Shown: positions 22,966-36,873, counted from the first letter of the stretch. The stretch is DNA of 64,000 bases from Henckelia pumila (GCF_033568475.1 NC_133122.1:144467861-144531860), one strand, 5' to 3'. Notes: generated by a model not told the origin, from the letters alone. Numbers and translations are program-made.

Positions 22966-23970
22966 TTAGACTCGGGCACCCAGTATCACGTTATATGCAG
23001 AGGATGCATTTACTACCAAGAACTTTACCATTTTTGTAACTCTTCTCGGATACGATCCTAGCGAGAGAGGAAGTGTGATCTCTCCTAGTGCTTCCACTAA
23101 TTCTCCAGAAAATCCAACTAAAGGGGTGCTGATGGGCATTAGCTGTGCATTGTCTATCCCCATTTTAACAAATGCATTAAGAAAAATGATATCTGCTGAA
23201 CTGCCTGAGTCAACCAGCATCTTTTTCACCCAAAAGTTGGATATTGTAGCGGAGACAACCAATGCGTCATTGTGCTCAACTAAAGGGTATTCCCTATCTG
23301 ACTCAGTGAATGTCATTTTTTTTGATATTTTCGATATTTCACACACGACTTGGGCTTGGTTAGGGTGAGGACAGTGATTCCCCCTAGAAGCATTACGCAG
23401 AAGAGTCTTCCTTGCTCTATTCGAATCTCCGCAAGCTGGTCCCCCGGTTATAACAGCGATAATCCCTCCAGTCGGCATGTTCTCATGGAAATCTCCATTA
23501 TGCTTTCCTTGCTTCTCATGATTCTTTGGGGGTTCTCTGTTTCGGCGGTATTCATAAGTCTTGTTGTCTCGTTGTTGGTGGTGAGACTTACTCACGAAGT
23601 CTTTTAAATAGCCACGTTTGATTAGCTTCTCTATTTCTGTTCTCAAACTATAACAGTCTTCGGTAGAATGTCCTTTATCTTTGTGAAAGTGGCAATACTT
23701 GTCAGATTTCAGTCGCTTTGGGTTGTCTTTCATTGGCCTCGGAGGTTGCAGCAAACCTTGATTTTCCGCAACCACCAATATATCAGTCAAGCGTGCATTT
23801 AGGGGTACCTGCTGAAGACGAGGGCCTTGGAATCCTCGTTTCTATTCTTTTCGGCCTTCTCTTGGTTTTTCTTCTTCTCTTTTTATTTTTCCTAAATATC
23901 GTGGTTCAATAGTCTCCTCAATGCGTATATACTTCTCGGCTCTTTCCAGTAATTCTTCCAAGGTGCTTGG
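22966..23970 (-). pseudogene. gag: gag C-terminus and protease of the Tat-like element (unit A copy), broken
   Basis: The frame contains a basic Lys/Glu linker, a gag nucleocapsid-like segment (YCHFHKDKGHSTEDCYSLR) and an aspartic protease with the unusual active-site triplet in MLVDSGSSADIIF. Compared with unit B and C copies, this one has a TAG at 23842-23844 and a C-run shortened by one base (22979-22981), shifting protease out of frame with RT. These lesions are absent in both other copies, so they arose here or were repaired there. Confidence 0.85.
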
Positions 23971-23981
23971 GGGTTTTCCCG

Positions 23982-24860
23982 CTATGGATTCCTTAAACTT
24001 CGATGACAGAGGTTTTGTTGCATAATTCCTGCCAAGAGATCATGATTGACATGTGGGACTTCGTGAACAGCCTGAGTGAAACGTTGCACATACTCTCTCA
24101 AGCTCTCTCCTTCTTTTTGCACAACCGAGAATAGGTATGATGCAGTCTTAGGGTATTTTCGATTAATGGAGAACTGATGAAGAAAACGCTGAGTAAGTTG
24201 TTCCAGGCTTGCAATGCTTCCTGCTGGGAGTTTATTGAACCACGCCAGTGCGCGATTAGTCAGCGTAGTCCGGAAGATTTTGCAGTACACGGCATCACTG
24301 AAGTCATATAGATCGGCTTTTGCATAAAACCTGTCGAGATGATCCTGAGGATCTCCTGAACCATCGTACTCTGGCAGACTTGCTATCTTCACTCCAGCTG
24401 TCAGTACCTCGGCTAAGATAGCAGTAGTGAATGGGCTACGCCGGGCCGGTAAGATTGCTAGAGCACTTTCTCCTCTCTCCTCAGTCCGAATTCCGGGGCA
24501 CACGGGCCCATGGCTATTTACCTCCTCCTCATGGAGCACTGTTTCCCTTCTTGCACTGGGGTTTGGTACCCTGTTCGTTCCAACTTCTTCTTCTAGTGTG
24601 CGTCTCCTTTCTTGGTGTTGAGGAGGAGGCAATTCACCATTTACATTTGGATTGTTTTCCAAGTTATGCTGTTGCACTGCCAAAAAATGTGTCATGGCCT
24701 CCGCGACCGCACGTGAGGCAGCTTCCTACAACATGGATTTCAAGGCATTTGGGGTGATCAGAAACTCCTCTTGCGGCGGGTGGTTAGGAGGCGGGTGGTT
24801 AGGAGGCGGGAGCTCCCGTCCACCTTCAGTGTTACGGGTGGCATGTGATCGCGTTTGCAT
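23982..24860 (-). pseudogene. gag: gag N-terminal half of the Tat-like element
   Basis: The likely start is the ATG at 24860 (proline-rich N-terminus with a PPPNH repeat). The frame hits a TAG at 24726-24728 (codon 45) and continues in the same phase. The retrotransposon capsid domain follows (VKIASLPEYDGSGDPQDHL, LAWFNKLP, LREYVQRFTQAVHEVP). The frame then ends at 23982, whereas the gag continuation (SKFKESIAGKPPSTLEELL) lies in another phase, so a frameshift lies near 24.0 kb. Both lesions are shared by the unit B and C copies and so predate the tandem duplication. Confidence 0.85.
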
Positions 24861-24880
24861 CTCTAGTGGATAGGTGGCTT

Positions 24881-24897
24881 TCCCACAGACGGCGCCA
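24881..24897 (-). other. Primer binding site of the Tat-like element
   Basis: The minus strand reads TGGCGCCGTCTGTGGGA three bases inside the 5' LTR. This is the kind of PBS seen in Tat/Athila-type elements. I could not assign the tRNA with certainty. Confidence 0.7.
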
Positions 24898-24900
24898 ATC

Positions 24901-25325
24901 TGATGCGGGCGAAATAATTATGTCCCTATTCAGCAAATAAAATAGGAAGTCGTACGTCCTCCTGGTCTCCTGCTTCTATGATCACCTGAAAAAGTCGCAC
25001 GTCTTCCTTTTGGGCTGTCACCTGATTCACGAACACACGTTAGAGGCGCCGGGTGGTTACCCGGCGAAAACCCTCCGACGCTCAAGTCAGCGATCACCTC
25101 CACACAAAATAGGAGAGCAGAGAGCTTTTGTAGGCTCAAGAGTCACTTACCTTGAAATGAAGAGATTCACTCCTATTTATAGGCAAAATTGAGCTAAATT
25201 GCACACTAACCCTCCTAGGCTCAAAAAATGCAATTTAATCCTTTTAAAAATGCGATCTCCGCAAATTAACCCACTCAATTTATTTATACATAAAAAGTAT
25301 ATTAAAAATATACTTATACCCACCA
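24901..25325 (-). repeat. 5' LTR of the Tat-like element (unit A)
   Basis: It is 425 bp, TG..CA, followed by the target duplication TATAT. Further copies lie at 41044-41468 and 57182-57606. Confidence 0.93.
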
Positions 25326-25379
25326 TATATATACATATTTTCAATTAAGTTTGAGTGGGCTACATGTTATCATATATGC

Positions 25380-25436
25380 ATGCATGCATGCATACATACA
25401 TACATACATACATACATACATACATACATACATACG
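25380..25436 (+). repeat. CATG/CATA tetranucleotide microsatellite
   Basis: A few CATG units are followed by about a dozen CATA units. The homologous runs at 41523-41566 and 57661-57704 are shorter. Confidence 0.9.
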
Positions 25437-27237
25437 AAATTAATTTGCAAAGAAAAAAAATGTATACATATCGCGATAAGTCCTAATTCCTCTACTCTAA
25501 ACATGCATCTGGTTGTAAGTATTTTCAATTATCTTTTAATCCAATATATGATTTTTTGGCTTTTGAATTTGCATATATGATATTCTAAAAATTAATATTA
25601 CTTATACTTAGTTCATCGTATATACAATTTCGAATTTATTATAGAGAACGTAATAATTATCGATTTCTTGCATTGGTTTTACTAAATTATAAATATTTAG
25701 CAAATCATGAAACTCAACATTTGCTATCTCATAATTTGTCGTTGGATTCACATGATCACTTATAAATTATTATTATTTTTTGTACAACTACAACTATAAG
25801 CCAGAAATAAAAGTTTTGAACCCCCGACAACTCAAACTGGATCCTCAACAAAGAAGTTGAGGTTCTTACAAAGTACATATCCACCAATCAATGAATGAAG
25901 CCAATTCGAGAAATGAAACGTGATTCTTACTTGATGTTTTATACCATTTTCTTTATCAATTTAGTTTATACTAGTGATTTACGATGATTTTTCATCATTG
26001 TGGTATGTTATTCTGAATCTGAATTAATTATCTCGTTATACGCTAAATGTCATCATTGGTTGACTCTCTGATTATTGATTCATTAATATATTTTTCTGAA
26101 AATAATAAATCATCTTTTCAAAAATTATTAGAAACAAATAAAGATTATATTGTATATAATTCCTTTGTCAAAGCCATCAACTCGAATTATGCAAATATTA
26201 ACTCGAGTTTTGAGCTAACATTCCAACGAGGTAAGCCCTTTAAAGAACTACCGGAGAAACTAACAATATCGTGACTAAATTTGGCTTCCAAAATATGTAG
26301 TGAGATTACATTCATCTGAGTGAAAATAAAGATAAGCGTACTGTTATTATTAATTTAGGCTGCTTGAAAAAATATTTCACTTGGATAAAAAGAAACGAAG
26401 TGAATTACACAAATATTTTTTTTCAATAACCACAAACGAATCAATCGAATATTGATTAATACGTAATCAATTGAATTGACACTATTAAAAACATTCATTT
26501 TGCTCAGAAACTGAAATATTCCAAATATTTTTGGAAATTCTTACCTTAATTGGACCATTTGTATCTATATGCATAAATTAAAATCCCTATTCATAGAGCT
26601 CGTGGTTCGAGAAATCAAGATAAGATTATCAAACCACCTCTTAACGTTTTCATTTATTTAAGATGTAATAAATGTGTTCAAAAAGGTCGCGCGCGTCATT
26701 GTTTGATTTCAACAATCAATAAAGTATCATTGAAAACAAAAAAAATGTTTTATTGGATACGACGTGAGTGTAATTATACTATTTGTGTATTTAAGTAACT
26801 TATATGATCAAGATTCAATATCGTGTACATCGATATTTACATCGATTATATCGTTTGATTTTACTATTATGTCACAGATTTTGTTTTCAATTTATGTAAG
26901 ATTTGAGAAATGAAAATTTTGTGTTGAATTTTTTGCTATGTAAAAATTGATATACAAATATTAGCATACATGTAATATCACGTTTTCTAATATTATTCGT
27001 GTTCTTCAGACATTATTTATATATATCTCGTCTATAAAATTCCTCATTCATGATTTGTTACGTGCAACGCATGTACACTTCTCTAGTATATATATAATTT
27101 TCTTTAAAAAAAAGAAAAAAGAAAAGAAACAAGAATGTGACATTCCATAAGATGTTCAATTGAGCATCTTAAATTTTTTTCAAAGAAAAAAAAAAGCTTC
27201 AAGGGAACCATATATATATGTATAGATTTTGAGTAAG
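25437..27237. other. AT-rich region with decayed coding-like stretches, unidentified (unit A)
   Basis: A 75-codon frame (26047-26274, SFQKLLETNKDYIVYNSFVK..) is kept in all three units with at most one change. A second coding-like stretch in another frame (about 26590-26810, with a KCVQKGRARHC segment) lies about 0.3 kb downstream. The two could be parts of one decayed gene or viral relic; I do not recognise either. The rest is AT-rich spacer. Copies are at 41567-43360 and 57705-59500. Confidence 0.35.
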
Positions 27238-28051
27238 AGAACTTTGGGGAGTCATCCATAAAATAAATTAATCTGATTTATATTTTTAATAAAAAAAAAT
27301 ACTTTTTACGAGTCGGGTCGGGTCGGGGACATCTGGTACGAGCTTTTGTGACAGAGTTTTGGTTTTTTTTTTTTATGACGTGGAACTTGCAGCTGTTATC
27401 TTTCGGTGCACACTGTGTTAACCCTCAGATTAACGCAATAAACTGCAAACTACGCTAGCTAGATAAATCGCACTAGGCAAACCCTGTGCGACAAACTAGT
27501 TTAAGAAGGTGTTGGTAGGAGGAATCGAACTCCTAATTTTTAAGCCAAGTGTTCACCTACTCCATCAACTAAAACAACTTTTGATGGAATGAGTTTTAGT
27601 TCTTTGATCGGATAAATTTTGGTGTCGGTTGTAATAAATAATTTTTATTCGGCCTACATTTAACGCGATCTTTTGTCAAGAGTTCTCAAATATTTAGCCA
27701 AAGATATCGACAATATTCAGCATAGCGTCATGTCACAACTCCAAGTCTCCAACAAAAAAATCGAGTTAAATGTGCAAAACCAATTTTTGCATATAAAGAA
27801 TAAATTTAGTCCAACGAAATGATCAACTTAAATTATGATGTGTTTGGAATTTTAGCATGGGTATTAATCAACCATTATATGCATCCCATTATCTTCCATT
27901 TTCAAATAAAATAAGCGGCCGGTTATGTGTTAGTATTCATTAGCTAATCAATATTCCTTCTACTGGTGCAGCCGTATGCTACATCATATATATATATAAT
28001 TATAGAGATAAACAGAGGCAGCTTGGGAGTGGACATAAACCTGAGAAGATA
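27238..28051 (+). promoter_or_regulatory. 5' flank of DBR gene A
   Basis: This region is the intact counterpart of the truncated flank at 37846-38591. It contains a minus-strand SINE-like copy, then AT-rich sequence. A (TA)n tract at about 27983-27997 lies roughly 55-70 nt upstream of the ATG and may include the TATA box. No other regulatory motif can be assigned by eye. Confidence 0.45.
27375..27578 (-). mobile_element. tRNA-derived SINE-like element (unit A, 5' of DBR)
   Basis: On the minus strand a tRNA-like head carries a box-B-like GAGTTCGATTCC and a box-A-like segment. It is followed by a body with tttgcctagtgcgattta and ends in an A-rich tail. It is a relative of 30421-30612 and 37965-38178, which share the same layout. 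It is not a functional tRNA, as no cloverleaf is formed. Confidence 0.6.
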
Positions 28052-30187
<2,136 letters not shown>

Positions 30188-30420
30188 TTAATTAAGGATT
30201 TGTGATCAATTTTTACATGCATAGTCACAAAAGGCTTTTTGTTGGGAAAACATCGGATAAGTAATTAACATATATGTGATTTTCCATTTTACTTAATTAT
30301 TGGAAAGGGTAGATTGCATACAACTTGTTTGTGAAATATCAAAATAGCTGATAGCATTCCGTGAAAAATAAGTAGGCATTTAACCACTCATTAATACTTT
30401 TTTAACAAGGTGTAATTCAC

Positions 30421-30612
30421 TTTTTTTTATAATGTGGGAACCCGCGGCCGCTATCTTTCAGTGCGCGCTGGATAAATCCCGAATCAACGTAATAGCCTAC
30501 AAACTACGTTAGTTAGGTAAATCACACTAGGCAAGCCCTGTGTGACAGACTAGTCCAAGAGGGTGTTGGTAGGGAGAATTGAACTCCTGACCTACTCCAC
30601 CAACTTAAACAC
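30421..30612 (-). mobile_element. tRNA-derived SINE-like element (unit A, 3' of DBR)
   Basis: The minus-strand copy has a tRNA-like head near 30612, body motifs cttgcctagtgtgattta and gcggccgcgggttcccac, and an A-tail at 30421. It diverges from the 5'-flank copy but keeps the same layout. Confidence 0.6.
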
Positions 30613-31208
30613 CCCCTTTGAACCCCTTTGGGGGATATTTCACATTTTATATGTTTGAATGTACGAAAACTGTCATTAAAAGTTAAAATCACAAAAGAAT
30701 TTGTCCCTCAAATTTTACTTGTACTTGTTATATCCCTCAAGTTTTAGATAATGTCCTGATTTATTATACAATTAGTTTAACCTGGGACGGATCAAAGATT
30801 TAAACTTAGGGGCCTTGAAATATATTTTTAAAGTTGTTTTAAGAATAAATATATGTTTGAACAACTATTTTATAAAAAACATTTGAACATTTCAAAAGTC
30901 ATGTTGTTCATCTTTGTCTTCCATGATTCCATACTGACATCTAAAAACATATTTCAAGTGTTCTTTAAAAACTATACTTGGATAACACTTTTTAAAAAAT
31001 AGTTTTCAAAAAATATTTTACAAAACTTTTATCCAACAAATATTTTAAGTTTTTTTTTTCACTTATAAAACACTAAAACTGTTTTTAAAGTACATGTCCA
31101 AACGGAACCTAACTTTCAATCAAAATTTGTAAGAATTTTTTCTGAAAGAACGTGTATATCACGTTATTCTCTAAATTGAGAATTTTAGAGTTTTGTCTTT
31201 CTTAGACT
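30613..31208. other. AT-rich spacer, no gene seen
   Basis: This is low-complexity sequence with no coding or RNA feature that I can support. Confidence 0.5.
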
Positions 31209-31920
31209 TGTTTTAAGATTTGATGATATATGCTATCTTGTAAAAAATATGTTATCTTATCAAATGTATATTGTAAATTGATGATATATATCTTAACAGT
31301 TTTGTTGATGAGATATCATATCAAATCTTTATTCAATATTGTGTAGGATTTACAAATATTGAAAATCTATTTAAGAAGATAATTATACATAGATGAAAGA
31401 CGGCGAGAAGAGTGCAGAAACGAAAAGCTAATTACTGCAGAAATTCAGAAGCTAAAGATTGAAGATCGATCGGAGAATTTTTGAAGTATTCCTTGCCATT
31501 ACACAGTGTTGCCGAGTAGTGTTGGAAACACCGAAGAACACGCGAGTGAAGTGTTGTTCAGAAAGTGGTTCCTTGGTTTTTTTTTTTGTTTTTCGGCACA
31601 TGTGTTTAGAACTTCCTATTGGTTTTTATATTTTAGTTCTTACTAGTTTTTAGGAAGTTATTTATTTTCTCAACTTGTTGAGAAAATTAGGTTTTCATAT
31701 ATAATCACTAGTTTTTTTTGTATAAACTGATTTGTTTTCTAGTGGTTATTTTACTCTGAGACACCGCACAAGTATTGATTACTTGTGCATAAATATCTTT
31801 GTGTTATTTATTTTATGTTTAATTATTCCGCTGCGTAGTGTGTCTTGAAGTATTGAAGAGACAACACTTAATCTGAAATTTATTTCTGGTATTTCTGTAA
31901 TTGAGAAGTCAAATCCTTTC
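31209..31920 (+). repeat. Probable 5' LTR of a Ty1/copia element (unit A)
   Basis: A TG start near 31209 and an end near 31920 (..ATCCTTTCA) are followed shortly by tggcgtcagagatc, a PBS-like sequence resembling the initiator-Met type, and then by the gag leader. Boundaries are tentative because no matching 3' LTR is present. Confidence 0.5.
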
Positions 31921-31992
31921 AAGTGGCGTCAGAGATCAACACTTGACGATACTAACTGAAATTCTGATTTTTTGTGTTTGACAGAGTTTATT

Positions 31993-33173
31993 ATGGAAAT
32001 ACCATATTTCGGCACTACTCAACGACCACCAACGTTGGATGGATCCAATTATGCTATCTGGAAAGTCAGGATGCGAGTATATATCAAATCCATGACAAAA
32101 AAGTCTGGCAACGTGTGTTACAAGGCTGTAGTCCACCCTGAAGAACTGATGGAGAAGGATATTTTCTCCTCAAACCAGAAACAGATTGGAATGCTGAAGA
32201 AACAGCAGCTTCAAACATGAATAACAAAGCCCTTAATGCTATATTTACTTCTCTTGATTCTAACATGTTTGCACTGGTGACTAACTGTGTTTGTGCTAAA
32301 CAGGCTTGGAAAAAACTTCAAATGCACTGTGAAGGATCTGAAAGTGTGCGCCGAACCAAAATAAGGATTCTTACTACTCAGTTTGAAAATTTGAGAATGG
32401 AGGAAAGTGAGACAATTGATGAATATGAACGCCGCTTGAGGAAGATTGAAAATGAGGCAATCGATCTAGGAGATGCTATATCAAATGAACGCCTTGTAAG
32501 CAAAGTGTTGTGATCACTGCCCGAAAGATTTCAAATGAAGATATGTGTTATTGATGAATCTAAGGATACATCAATTTTGAGTTTGGATGAACTGATGAGT
32601 TCACTGCGAACGTATGAGTTAGATATGAATATGGGAAGAAAGAACAAAGGTAAGTCTGTTGCTCTACAAGTTTTTAACGACTCATACAATGATTTTGTTG
32701 ATCTGACGCAGGAAGTAAATGAGTCTGACTTAGGAGATGAATCCATTGACTTGCTTACCAAACAATTTGGTAACTACTTAAAGAGGATGAGGGACTCAAA
32801 GAAACCTAGACAGAAATCTAAAGCTCCAATCACTCCTGTTGTTGGAAGACCCTTAAGAATTGATGGACCAGAACAGAACACCACCCCATCTAAGATTCAA
32901 TTTCGAACACAGAGTGAAGGAAAAACTCTGACTATATCCAAGAGAATTGATTTTGTGAAGTGTCATGAATGCACAGGTTTTGGTCACTATGCGAATGAGT
33001 GTCCAACCAGACTTCGAAGAGGAATGAATGCTTCCTTAAGCAATGATGAAGTTGAAGAGGGTATAGAACAAGGAGAAGAAGAAACTCACAATGCACTAAC
33101 TGTTCTGATGCAAAAGAAAAGCAATGTTGTTGCGAGTGTTGCAACACTTAGCCATAACACTCACAGAAAATAG
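31993..33173 (+). pseudogene. gag: Ty1/copia gag relic (unit A)
   Basis: The frame starts at ATG 31993 (MEIPYFGTTQRPPTLDGSNYAIWK, the usual copia gag N-terminus) and shifts near 32.15 kb. It continues as the capsid (UBN2-type) region from 32217 (NNKALNAIFTSLD, TQFENLRMEE, YERRLRKIE), meets TGA at 32511-32513, and resumes in frame to a CCHC zinc knuckle (CHECTGFGHYANEC, about 32960-33002) and an acidic tail. The element stops being recognisable near 33310, before protease, integrase and RT, so it is a truncated, dead copy. It is repeated at 48126-49306. Confidence 0.85.
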
Positions 33174-33323
33174 AAGTGCTTGAATGCATCGGCAACTGAA
33201 GACTTGAATAATCAAGATGCTGATGAGGATGAGGTTTCTCTAGAAAGTGTTTAGAAGATGTATGAAGAATTGTTTGCTGATTGGGTGACAAGAACCTTTT
33301 TTGAAAATATTTTGTAAAAAGGT

Positions 33324-33336
33324 GGCTCTGATACCA
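33324..33336 (-). other. PBS remnant of a minus-strand LTR element (unit A)
   Basis: The minus strand reads TGGTATCAGAGCC, the canonical initiator-Met PBS, two bases from the adjacent LTR end. Only about 30 nt of internal sequence survives to its left. Confidence 0.75.
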
Positions 33337-33338
33337 CT

Positions 33339-34542
33339 TGTTAGAACCTAATGGGAGGGGGGGGGTGATTTAGGTTCTATTGGCAACTTTAGTAATTTAA
33401 AGTGATTATGCAAATACGCAAGCGAAAGACTTAAAGCAATTAATAATAAGTGCGGTAAATAAATGCGTAATGTAAATAAAGCAGTAAAAGGGATAAGAGA
33501 TGTTTATGGAAGTTCGACGATAAATCGTCTACGTCTCCCCTTCTTGGTTAAGATCGATTAACCAAGGATCCACTAGCACTTCGAACGACTTGGCTTTGAT
33601 GGCTCCAAGGATAGCCTTACAACTTGACACGATCACCTCGCTGATACAACTCAACACTTGGCCTTAAGGGCTCCAAGGATAGCCACAACACTCGTAAATA
33701 CACTTGGCTTCACACACAAGTGTTTACAATAACCGAGCAACCAACTCACGAATGAACTTATACAAACAACCCTCGATTTTGAATATATATCTCACAAATA
33801 TTTCTTTTAACTCTTGTAGGAGAGGAACTTTCTTGCAAAGAGAGTTGAGAGTGAATTGGTGAGTTGAGAAGGCTTCAAATGGCATGTATTTATAGTTGCC
33901 AATCCGAATGGGTTCGGGTCGTCCGAACGGGCCTTCGGGTCGTCCGAACCTTGTCTGATTGAAATTCAAATTCTTACGGCTGGTGAACTGTTCGGGTGGT
34001 CCGAAGTCATCTTCGGGTCGTCCGAACGGCGGCATTAAATTCATTCCGGCAAATTTTCTTCCGACAAAATCTTCATGGCCGTAAAGGAGTTCGGGTCGTC
34101 TGAACTTGTCTTCGGGTCGTCCGAAGTAGTCATTTCGTGGCCTCCGAGAGTGCCTCCGATCTTTATTTAATTCCTGGAAAATCTTCGGGTCGTCCGAACT
34201 CACTTCGGATCATCCGAAGTAGTCTTCGAAGTCTCCGAACTTGTCCTCCGATCTTTATTAAATTTTGGAAATAATTCGGAGCATCCGAAGTTGTCTTTGG
34301 GTCGTCCGAACCTGGACAGATTCGAACTTTTGAATTTTTATTCCCAATTTTTTATTATCGGTTCTTGCTTCCAATATCGTCTATACTCAAAAATATTATT
34401 ACCTGCAAATTTCTCACTTTAAACTGTTAGTAACGATTAACCGAGTTTTGTAATCATCAAAACAATTTAATTATGAGAATTGTTAATGCATTAAAAACAT
34501 TAATCTCATTACACGAAATTTGTATGCGTTTAAGGCGTAACA
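33339..34542 (-). repeat. 5' LTR remnant with short palindromic repeats (unit A)
   Basis: It spans TGTTAGAACC (33339) to GGCGTAACA (34542), TG..CA in either orientation, about 1.2 kb. The adjacent PBS places it as the 5' LTR of a minus-strand element whose body is lost. Eleven copies of a TTCGGGTCGTCCGAA-like motif lie at 33913-34311. They create a spurious minus-strand frame with FGRPE repeats. Confidence 0.7.
33913..34311. repeat. Array of 15-nt inverted-repeat motif TTCGGGTCGTCCGAA (unit A)
   Basis: Copies start at 33913, 33934, 33991, 34012, 34090, 34111, 34184, 34204, 34225, 34275 and 34297. Each is a near-perfect TTCGG..CCGAA stem with a 5-nt loop; some are degenerate. The same array lies in unit B from about 50045. 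Confidence 0.75.
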
Positions 34543-35828
34543 GTTGTTAGGATCAACATATGTGTTTAGCTCCATATATTAATTTTAATTTGAAATGGGT
34601 CGGCAGTTGTAAATTTCATCCCGATCATGCCGAGTTTTGCAAGTCAGGATAGGTTAAAATCGTGCGAAAGAAAACTTGCTAAACTTAGTTGAACTGGTGA
34701 TGCTAATAAGAAATAGATTCTATCCCTAGGGTGAGACCAGCTCATCCCTTACCTCACCCATCGGTGACCCTAAAATCAGGCAGGTCGGCATATATCCCTC
34801 ACCATTAATCCTAGGTCGTCTAGGCTCTCAGGTCGGCCACAATGGCAGGTCGGCATAGCTCCCTCATCATCAATCCCAAGTTGACACTCGACTAGAATCT
34901 CAAGACAGGCAAATGATATAAAATCGCTTCAAAGATCGACCTTCCATCTTTAAGGGGGGTTCGAACAGTTATAAATGAACATCAAAGTTCAAATTTGAAC
35001 ATTTCTTTTTAGATCATACACAACCATTATCAAAATTTACAGTTGTTGTCACATGTCTCTGACAATTTCCCCAAATAGTGTTGTGAGTGAATGTGCGAGG
35101 ATTCTAACATTTGACGACAGTGATGCATTTGTCTTTAATTTACTCAAAACATTATCTAATCTCTGATTTTTGTTATTAATTATTATAAATCATTGATGTT
35201 TAGGAAGTTTTAGTTTTGTCTTTTGAGTCTTGCTGACTTTTAATTTCAACGAGGCTGAGACAATTTATAGTACTCCTTCATAAATTCAATCATGCTGAAA
35301 GTCAATTTTGTCCTGGTAGAGTCGTTGAAAATAGTCCTTAACCTCGGTCTATTTGAAGTTCATACTTAGGTTGTTTTTTTACACATTCTTAGTTTATTCA
35401 GGAGCTTAAAATAAGCTTTGATCTTATTTTGTTAAATCACAGAAACTTTAATTGTCCATCAGTATTGTTATTAAAAACGATACGTTATTCTTCTCTAACA
35501 CAAAAACTTATATTAAATTGTCTCAAGGGTTAATTTAGTTAATCAAATCTCCGTCCAACTCAACTCATGAAAATGTATTATTTTTTATGTCAAAAATATT
35601 ACTCTTAATTGTATATATGAATCAGGTTGACTTATCTCATGGATATAAATCCGTACCGTCTTAGAAGAGATATATTTTTTCTCTAAAATATACACAATAT
35701 TTGACCAAAATGTCCCCCTCCATAATATTATAATACCACTATTTTTATGAAATAAATAAAATAAAATAAAAACCCAACTTTAACATTTGAGAGAAAAAAA
35801 TTAAATATAATTGTACATAATATATATT
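34543..35828. other. Spacer with two imperfect caggtcggcat repeats
   Basis: Two related segments (about 34780 and 34846) share caggtcggcata..tccctca. The remainder is AT-rich. It could be decayed LTR sequence. No gene was seen. Confidence 0.4.
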
Positions 35829-36873
35829 TGTCATGCCCCGAAACTTGGACCTAGTTGGCATCGGAACAAGCCTCGGAATTCAGAAATTCCAGAAAAAAAG
35901 TTTATTCATTCGTAAAACTGAAATATATTGTTTTTCATAAACTGAAATCAAATATCTTTACATTAACAGGATTCAATTCTAATACTGAAACGCAACGGTT
36001 TATAAAATTAAACTATTACAGAAACTAAATAGCAGACATCTCGATTCATCTTCACCAGCCCCAAAACTGGATCTGTCCATCATCCTCGAGTTCTTCTTCG
36101 TTCTTATCTGAGATGGTTTTGGGTGAGTAAATGATATAAATGTCACTCAATAAATTGAAGAAATATCCCAGCTTTTTAAATCATTTCAGGAAACTTATAT
36201 ACACATACAAAAACAGAATTGAACTGAACTGAAAATTCATGTACTTAGCTTAATACAGAATCATGTTATGCATCAATTTACCAATGAGTTTCGTTGCTAA
36301 CTGATATCAGCCCCTTATACATTTATCCTATAAAGGGTGAGGAATCACAACAGAACAAAAACAGAGCAAAGTATTCAGAATATATATTTCCTACCACTAA
36401 TTCACAAGAATCGGTGCATCAAAATCATAGATTTCAAACATTCATACTTTGAAAACAGATATACATGTTGGAACAGAATTTAAAACACAATATTGGATTT
36501 AAAATCGAAAGACCACTTACCGTAGATTGATAGCAAAATCTTCGGTTGTTCTTGACTGCTCAACTGACTGCTCTCACTCTAATTTCGTGTGTACTTGCTC
36601 AAAATTTTGGGTAACCCTTAATCAGAATTATGAGTACTATTTATAGAGAAAATCCTGAATGTTAAGCTCTCCATTTATTGTCCTTAATTGCCATTATGTC
36701 GAGTTAATGTGTTGGTTATCAGAAACAACTGTCTTTCTGGGATTTTTGTCTAGATACTGGATTGATCTTGATCAACTGGTCAGTTCAGTTTACCTTGGTT
36801 CATTTTACCCCAATTCAATTTACCTTGAATCAGTCGATCTCAGTTCAGTTCACTGAAATTTCGGGTTCTTGCA
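35829..36873 (-). repeat. Probable solo LTR of a Ty3/gypsy element (unit A)
   Basis: The plus-strand start TGTCATGCCCCGAAA and end TTTCGGGTTCTTGCA form partial inverted ends. The minus strand carries a TATA box (CTATAAATAG near 36642-36650) in an appropriate place, so the LTR is minus-oriented and ends GGGGCATGACA, a typical gypsy 3' end. Flanking AT repeats prevent a clear TSD call. The 65-codon frame at 36659 is not supported. Confidence 0.6.

Larger units (their letters stand above)
14957..25325 (-). mobile_element. Complete Tat-lineage Ty3/gypsy LTR retrotransposon with an antisense gene, 10.4 kb
   Basis: Two 425-bp LTRs (14957-15381, 24901-25325) flank the element, with target duplication TATAT on both sides (14952-14956, 25326-25330). 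On the minus strand the order is 5' LTR, PBS (TGGCGCCGTC), gag, PR, RT, two RNase H-like domains, integrase, a roughly 4.1-kb region with a plus-strand gene, PPT and 3' LTR. A second archaeal-type RNase H before integrase and an extra antisense ORF after pol are known traits of Tat/Retand/Ogre-type elements. The LTRs differ at one position that I saw (A near 15277 versus G near 25221). The sense genes are nevertheless broken at several sites. Its 5' third is repeated at 38592-41468 and 54730-57606. Confidence 0.93.

Noticed and set aside
27500-27590. Possible tRNA gene (GAGTTCGATTCC)
   Set aside because: Only box-like motifs remain, no cloverleaf or anticodon stem forms, and the same body-plus-A-tail layout recurs, so it is a SINE-like element.
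33724-34203. 159-codon minus-strand frame with FGRPE repeats (again at 49856-50335)
   Set aside because: The repeats are the translation of the TTCGGGTCGTCCGAA array inside an LTR. There is no domain and no gene context.
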